Assembly: GCA_033060915.1 (NCBI GenBank)
Contig: CM065378.1
Span: 39,253,501-39,317,500, forward strand
Direction: 5' to 3'
DNA from: Euryodendron excelsum
Lineage: Eukaryota > Streptophyta > Magnoliopsida > Ericales > Pentaphylacaceae
DNA length: 64,000 bases
In this document: piece by piece, positions 58,917 to 64,000 of the stretch
Numbering within the stretch: position 1 is the stretch's first letter
How the letters are laid out: every line of letters starts with the position of its first letter
Notes under the pieces: model-generated
What the model was told of the DNA's origin: nothing
What the model saw: only the letters and a program-made list of their open reading frames with translations
The model's database searches: none
Made by a program: the position numbers and the translations under genes

Positions 58917-59342
58917 CTACGTAGCCAACCAACTATCAACTTAAAATGGCTTGATGATAGTAAAACTAGAATAGTATTAAATAATGCAAGATTTGTATTT
59001 AAAACACCATTAAACACAATTGAGAATAATTACACGGACCCTTTTCATAAAAAAGAGAATAATTACACGGACAAATTCGCATCAAGTAGATCGGCATTTC
59101 TCTCCCCAAACAACCAACAATTTTATTAAACCAGGTTGCCAACCATCTAGTAACTTAAAATCAAATGTTAAACCACTTCGCATGAACTAGATTGATATTT
59201 CAACCCCCAAACAACCCACAAATTATTAGAAATTAGTAAACTAGCATATATTGAATCTAGCTTATTGTACCTAACCCCGAGGGTTGGCCTGGTGATGAAG
59301 TTTGGCCATTTGCACTCATCAAGATTTTATATTTGAAACCTC
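58917..59342. other. Non-coding AT-rich stretch
   Basis: No gene is seen. A 79-codon open frame at 58890-59129 partly covers the MITE end and has no recognisable content. The word GAATAATTACACGGAC occurs twice (59022 and 59050). Confidence 0.4.
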
Positions 59343-59345
59343 TTA

Positions 59346-60032
59346 ATCTATGTTTGGTACTAGGGAATGAAATTGAATGAAATGATGAAATAGACATTCT
59401 CACTTTCATTCTTTTTCTCTTGTTTAGTACTACTATTTAAAGTTAGAATGTCATTCTCATAAAATGACCGTGGAATGACTACTCCATATTTTAAGAGTGA
59501 GAATGATTATTTTATTCTCACATGAGGAGCATGAAACAAAATTTGGTAAGATTTTTGTTGTTAAATTTCTTTAAAAAAATAAAACGTGTTTGGTAATGAT
59601 TTTTTAATTTTAAAAATTAAAAAGTTAAAAATTCTCACCACCATTACCGCCACTAACCACCACCATCACCTACCGCCACCACCCCACCACTACCGCCACC
59701 CGTTACTGCCACCAGCCACCACCACTCGTCATCGCCACCCAACACTCACCACCGCCACCACCCCTAGCGCTATCACCACTGCTCACCACTGCCGCCACCA
59801 TTACAAATACTCAATAATATTTAATAAATAATATATAATACTTCTAATATTCTGTATATGATATAATATTAGAATTTTATATTATACACTAAAATTTTAT
59901 TTTATTCTACTCTAATATTGTTCATTGGTCTTACCAAACAAGTTCCTACCATTCCATTCAATATCATTCTTATTCCCATTATATTGTCATTCTCATTTCA
60001 TTCTTTTTTATTCTCTTGTATTAAACATAGCT
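59346..60032. mobile_element. Tourist-like element (PIF/Harbinger type)
   Basis: TTA stands at both edges (59343-59345 and 60033-60035). The ends ATCTATGTTTGGTACTAGGG and, on the other strand, AGCTATGTTTAATACAAGAG are inverted. The 687-bp interior has no transposase. It contains a CCACCG-rich low-complexity part at 59637-59805. Confidence 0.65.
59637..59805. repeat. CCACCG/CCACCA-rich low-complexity tract
   Basis: Irregular repeats of CCACC with A, G or T. It gives a His/Pro/Thr-rich open frame on the + strand, which I take as meaningless. Confidence 0.85.
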
Positions 60033-60035
60033 TTA

Positions 60036-60447
60036 GGTGTTTTAAACTTCTTAGATCTATTCTCAAAATTTTTTGATCGGGAATTACCTAATTTGTATGG
60101 GATAGAGGGACTACACAAGTCTTGAAATTAGTCATGGTATGTGCAAGCTTACTTGAACACCTGGTTATGCAAAAAAAAAAAACCAATTGTACCTCTGAAA
60201 TGACCGAAATGTGTGGCTGTGATCATAAGAAATGATTCGATATACATTACCCGATTCAATATGGTTAATTTAGTCATGTGCAAGTAAACTTATTATTAAT
60301 GTGACTGGTGTGATTGATACATACCTCAACTCAAATACAAATTAACTAATGTTCTAACCATTGGGCTCGTTGACCATCCAACCTTCCCAATTTTTAGAAA
60401 AGACAATATTTATATGTAATCACAATGCATTATAAAGGAAATAAGGA
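60036..60447. other. Non-coding stretch before the copia remnant
   Basis: No gene is seen and no LTR is recognised. The copia sequence ends abruptly at about 60448, so the element is truncated here. Confidence 0.5.
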
Positions 60448-61500
60448 TTATAAGAGAGAATATTGAAGTAGTAAGTGAAGAGGTGTATGCCTTATCGGGG
60501 TAGAATGTCGAACAAGAGGCTTATTAGAAGAAGAATGTTGAGAAGGATCAGAGACCGAAGAGCTAGCAGAAGGCGTAGGACCAACTGAGGGGGATTCCAC
60601 GGAATAAATTATAGCAGGAGGCACAACAGGTGTGATAAAATCAAGGACATGGACATGCTCAGGAGGGACAATATCAGGGACAGTGACATCCTCAAGAAAG
60701 AACTCAATAGTGGGATCAGTGAAGTAAGAAGGAGCAGAAGGAGAGGATAAATGGAAGCAAGATAAAAAGGAGAACATCTTGTGTTCCCAAAAGACAACAT
60801 AACAAGAAACATGAAGGCATTTAGATAGAGGATCCCAACAACGATAACCTTTGTACTCAATCCAATAGCCTAAGAAGCAGCAAAGACAAGCTCAAGGCTC
60901 CAATTTGGTACGCTCATGAGATTGAAGCAAAACAAAACAGGCACACTCAAAAACATGAAGAGAGTGATAATCAGGGGTAGTACCATACAAACACTCATAG
61001 GGAGTGAGATTACTAAGGGGAGCAGAAGGTACACGGTTGATGGTGTAAACAATAGTAAGAGTAGCTTCACCCCAAAACCGTTTGGGGCAGGATACAGAGA
61101 TAATAAGAGCACGGGTAGTATCAAGAAGATGACGATGTTTTCGTTCAGCACGACCATTTTGTTATGAAGTATTGGGACAAGAATGATGAGGAACAGTGCC
61201 ATGCTAATGTAGAAAGGCAAGAAATATCTTATCACAATATTTTGCAACATTGTCAAACCGAAAAAGCTTGATATCATGAGAAAATTAGGCTTTGACCATG
61301 CAAACAAAATTATAATAAGTTTGTTAAAGTTAAGATCAATTTTGCAAAAGATAAAATTAAGTATATCTAGAGAAATCATCAATAAGGAGCCAAAGATAGT
61401 AGAAGTGGGAGAGAACCCCCAAATATCAGAGTGAATCAAGTCAAAAAGAGCCAAAGAACAAGAACCACTGTTGTTAAAGGATAAAGCCAGTTGTTTGGCA
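60448..61500 (-). pseudogene. Copia integrase, broken
   Basis: Read on the - strand, the copia integrase is present in several frames: LFDLIHSDIWG near 61440, then across a frame change the NGRAERKHRH-type region near 61140, ECLYGTTPDYHSL near 60960, GYWIEYKGYRCW near 60850 and HVSCYVVFWEHKMF near 60790. A Ser/Pro-rich stretch follows to 60448. The open frame of 194 hydrophobic residues at 60870-61454 is the wrong frame in its main part. The RT that should follow is absent at this end. Confidence 0.8.
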
Positions 61501-62480
61501 AGTTGACGAGACTGTCAATCAAGGTGTTCATTAGGGATAGAACCTAACACACATTTGGATAAAAGAAAATGTAAACTACCTAAGGAAACATGATCTAATT
61601 AGGAGTGCCAAAGTCCAAAAGATGAGGAAATACCAATAGAAAAGAAGTTGCAGCAGTAGTTAGAGTCGGAAGGTGAAGATGAACGAGCTGTAACAAGTGA
61701 CCATGTTTACAGTCTATCCTAAGAGTTTTTCCCGTCCGCAGATCCTACACAACATAGCCAGTAGAAGAAAAAATAACAGTAAGACCAAGATCACATAATT
61801 GGCCAACATAGATAAGATTGAGTGTAAGTTTATGAATATAATAAGTATAAAGGAGTGTAAGAGTGGAAGTAGATACATGGCCAACATGATCGATAAACAT
61901 AGATGACCCATTAACAATATAATTAATAGGAAGAGCAAACACATAAGATTTGGAAGAAAAAGTTGTCAAGTCAAAAATCATATGATTGCTACACCCAGAG
62001 TCAAAGAACCACGAAGAAATTCCTAAAGTAGCAGATAAGGCAGTAGAGGAGGGAGTACTAGAGGCAAACATAAATTGTTGAAAAAGTGTAGAAAGATCAT
62101 TGACATTGATCACAGAAGAGGAGGAAGAGAGAACAACAGAATCCTTAGTAGTGACAATAGTAGACTGAAGGTAAGAATCTTTTTGAGTAGGATGGTTGGG
62201 GCAATTAGAGAGAAAATAACCAGAGCCACGTTGACGACAATGCTTGCAGATCCGAATGGGGCAGGTAAGTATGCGATAGTTAGTGGCATGACAGAATGTG
62301 TAGGCATTAGACTGGGAACCACCAGGAGTTAAAGAACCGCGAGAACCACTCGAAGAGCATTGGAATCGAGAACTAGATGTGGCAAGAACGGTATCCACAT
62401 GTGGTCGTTGAATGAGGCCAAGATGAGTCTTCTCATATAAGAGCTCAGAAATAGCCTGAAATAATGGAGAAGAAAGGCTT
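61501..62480 (-). pseudogene. Copia gag C-terminal part and protease
   Basis: On the - strand a 217-codon open frame (62398-61745) has a zinc-knuckle remnant (ICKHCRQRGSGYFLSNCPN), a Ser-rich linker and the protease motif WFFDSGCSNHM. Further down the GAG-pre-integrase region (LCDLGLTVIFSS, then a TAG) leads to the integrase. It is the usual gag-protease order of Ty1/copia. The zinc knuckle lacks the usual His. Confidence 0.8.
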
Positions 62481-62640
62481 GAATAGGCTCGAATACATCA
62501 GTGAGAGCCATAAGAAACGTATTCAGACGCTGCTGATCGTGGTAGAGAGAAAACTAAGCAACATCAGTAGAGCATGTCCAAGTAGGCTCAGACGGAGTCA
62601 ACTAGTCCCAAGGAGTATATATCTGAGCCAAGACTCTTGC
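62481..62640 (-). repeat. 160-bp gag segment, copy 1
   Basis: From AGGCTCGAATACATC to about CAAGACTC this stretch is repeated at 63184-63345 with a few substitutions, same orientation. On the - strand it codes gag (ALTDVFEPIQ at one edge). Confidence 0.85.
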
Positions 62641-63085
62641 CAAGCAAGTAGTGGATGATGAATTGTAGGCTCTTGCCAAAACTTACACTTGGGAGTTGGT
62701 TGATCTTCCTCCTAGTAAATTTATGATTGGGTGTTGTTGGGTTTACAAGATCAAGGCCCGTTCTTATGGTTTTGTTACAAAGCCTGTCTAGTTGCCAAGG
62801 GCTTCACTCAGGAGTATGGCATTGACTACGAGGAGACCTTTGCTCCTATTGCCCGTCTCACCTCTATCCTAAGTCTTATAGCCATGGCTGCTACCCACCA
62901 ATGGCCCTTATATTAGTTAGATGTTAAGAATGCATTCCTTAATGGTGATCTTTTTGAGGAAGTCTATATGCAGCCCCCTCCTGGTTCTTCTCATTCTTCA
63001 CGTCAAGTTTGCAAGCTTCGTCGTGCTCTCTATGGTCTTAAGCAAGCTCCTTATGCCTGGTATGCCAAATTTAGTTCTTTTTTTG
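62641..63085 (+). pseudogene. Copia reverse transcriptase fragment in the opposite orientation
   Basis: On the + strand, RT blocks are seen in order: [17 protein letters not shown] near 62680, [20 protein letters not shown] near 62790-62850, [20 protein letters not shown] near 62920-62980 and [17 protein letters not shown] near 63020-63065. A frame change near 62770 and a TAG near 62916 break it. The YVDD block is missing. The orientation is opposite to the gag and integrase on both sides. Confidence 0.85.
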
Positions 63086-63183
63086 TAGGGAAAAAACTTT
63101 GGCACTATGTCACTAGAGATATTCATGCACTTGTTAAGGTGTAGCTAAAATGGCTACAGAATTCACTGAACAACTTGAGGAAT
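63086..63183 (+). repeat. Gag segment in inverted orientation
   Basis: The + strand reads [17 protein letters not shown] and MATEFTEQLEE. The same stretch is found on the - strand at about 63550-63650, so these two are an inverted repeat of the gag N-terminal part. Confidence 0.8.
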
Positions 63184-63345
63184 CAAATAGGCTCGAATAC
63201 ATCGGTGAGAGCCGTGAGAAACGTAATCAGGCGTTGCTGATCGTGGTAAAAGGCAAACTAAGCAGTGTCAGCAGAGCATGTCCAAGTAGGCTTAGACGAA
63301 GTCAACTAGTCCCAAAGAGTATATTTCTAAGACAAGAAGGCATTG
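63184..63345 (-). repeat. 160-bp gag segment, copy 2
   Basis: The direct repeat of 62481-62640. It belongs with the - strand gag by orientation. Confidence 0.85.
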
Positions 63346-63740
63346 ATAGACTAGCCAAATTCTTATTTTAGATGATGCAGAGCAATCAAAATCTAGTACT
63401 AATGAGCAAAATCGGCAGTGGTGTAGCGGTTGGCTAGGAAGGCCTAGATGGAGTGAGCTATGTCAAAGTGTCTAAACTGGAGACTGAAAGAAGGAATGAA
63501 TGTATTCTGGAACCAGGTGATGATCTGATGATTCTTATTGTCTCATTCCTCAAGTTATTCAGTGAATTCTGTAGCCATTTCAGCTACACTTTTAACATGT
63601 GCCTGAATATCTCCAGTGACATAACGCCAAAGTTTTTTCATATTGATAAAATTGGACATTGCTTGAGACCAAGGAATATAATTAAGACCTTCCAGAGTAA
63701 GAAGAATCAGTCTAGAGACCTCAAAATGCTCCATAGATGA
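63346..63740 (-). pseudogene. Copia gag N-terminal part
   Basis: The - strand reads LEGLNYIPWSQAMSNFINMK, KLWRYVTGDIQAHVKS and then, with frame changes, the usual NHQIITWFQNTFIPS and SIWAFLANRYTTAD blocks of copia gag (UBN2-type). Stops occur near 63560 and 63545. It would be continuous with 63184-63345 and, past the RT fragment, with 62480 downward. Confidence 0.75.
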
Positions 63741-64000
63741 GAGACATGGAATAACATAAACCCAACAGTAGAGAATAGCGGTAAAAAAGCTTCCAAAGCA
63801 AGAGAAACAACAGAAACAAAGAAGAACCAGCAGAAACAGAGGACAGAATCAAATTTGGAAGGCTCGAATTAGTCAGGAGTCTGACAGAAATGTCGGAGGA
63901 TGGCTGGGGAGACACTGGAGAGCGTTGTAGTGACGTCATAAAGTCGTCGAAAGTTGGCCAGAAAGACGCCAAAAGTTGGCCCGAGATCGCCGGAAGTCAG
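63741..64000. other. Window edge, probable copia leader or start of gag
   Basis: On the - strand an open frame (63972-63721) is Ser/Pro/Leu-rich and precedes the gag core. It may be a leader or the first part of gag. The element continues beyond the window. Confidence 0.35.

Noticed and set aside
60870..61454. 194-codon hydrophobic frame that looks like a membrane protein
   Set aside because: Most of it is a shifted frame of a copia integrase; the correct frame shows integrase blocks.
1..64000. tRNA and rRNA genes, CRISPR arrays, bacterial operons
   Set aside because: None seen; the only tRNA-like traces are SINE-type B-box words and the retroelement primer site.

Overview
The window is nuclear DNA of a flowering plant. 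It is AT-rich, its genes have GT-AG introns, and most of it is transposon sequence (Ty3/gypsy, Ty1/copia, Helitron, MITE-like elements, SINE-like fragments and solo LTRs). The host genes belong to plant families: TPD1-like secreted proteins and a DUF247 membrane protein. I cannot name the species, and nothing looks prokaryotic, organellar or CRISPR-like.

Two related blocks set the layout. Block A covers 1-2880, 7705-8426 and 21982-32968. Block B covers 42745-56118. They are colinear paralogous copies of one segment. Each carries, in order, an old LTR-like repeat, a hAT-like MITE, a MULE-like MITE with a 9-bp target duplication, a TPD1-like gene (+), an acidic-tail protein exon (-), a long-inverted-repeat element rich in GA/CT, and a DUF247 gene (-). 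Block A also holds a 3.6-kb Helitron (3046-6681) and a 13.5-kb Tat-lineage gypsy element (8432-21976). The matching site in block B is empty and shows the gypsy target intact. Block B looks more decayed: its DUF247 gene has a large internal deletion and a frame break, its acidic exon has a nonsense codon, and its TPD1-like gene has a weaker splice donor.

The gypsy element has LTRs of about 0.63 kb, a tRNA-type primer site, gag, protease, RT, two RNase H domains and integrase on the + strand. Downstream, on the - strand, is a broken additional ORF with several intron-like interruptions, and between the two is a 57-bp tandem array. Two solo LTRs of one other family, in opposite orientations, interrupt the RT and the integrase. 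Each carries clustered GATCGATC palindromes. Most of its stop codons are TAG or TGA of the kind produced by deamination of methylated cytosine.

Between the blocks (about 34.5-42.7 kb) lie a third TPD1-like gene with the full six cysteines, a two-exon gene for a basic, probably nuclear protein of unknown function, a perfect 17-bp hairpin, and a SINE fragment. After block B come MITE-like repeats, a Tourist-like element (59346-60032), and at the right edge a rearranged copia element whose gag and integrase lie on the - strand while an RT fragment lies on the + strand.

The main host-gene content is a local family of small secreted cysteine-containing proteins of the TPD1 type, next to a DUF247 gene and partly copied by a segmental duplication. 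A joint function is not shown by the sequence.
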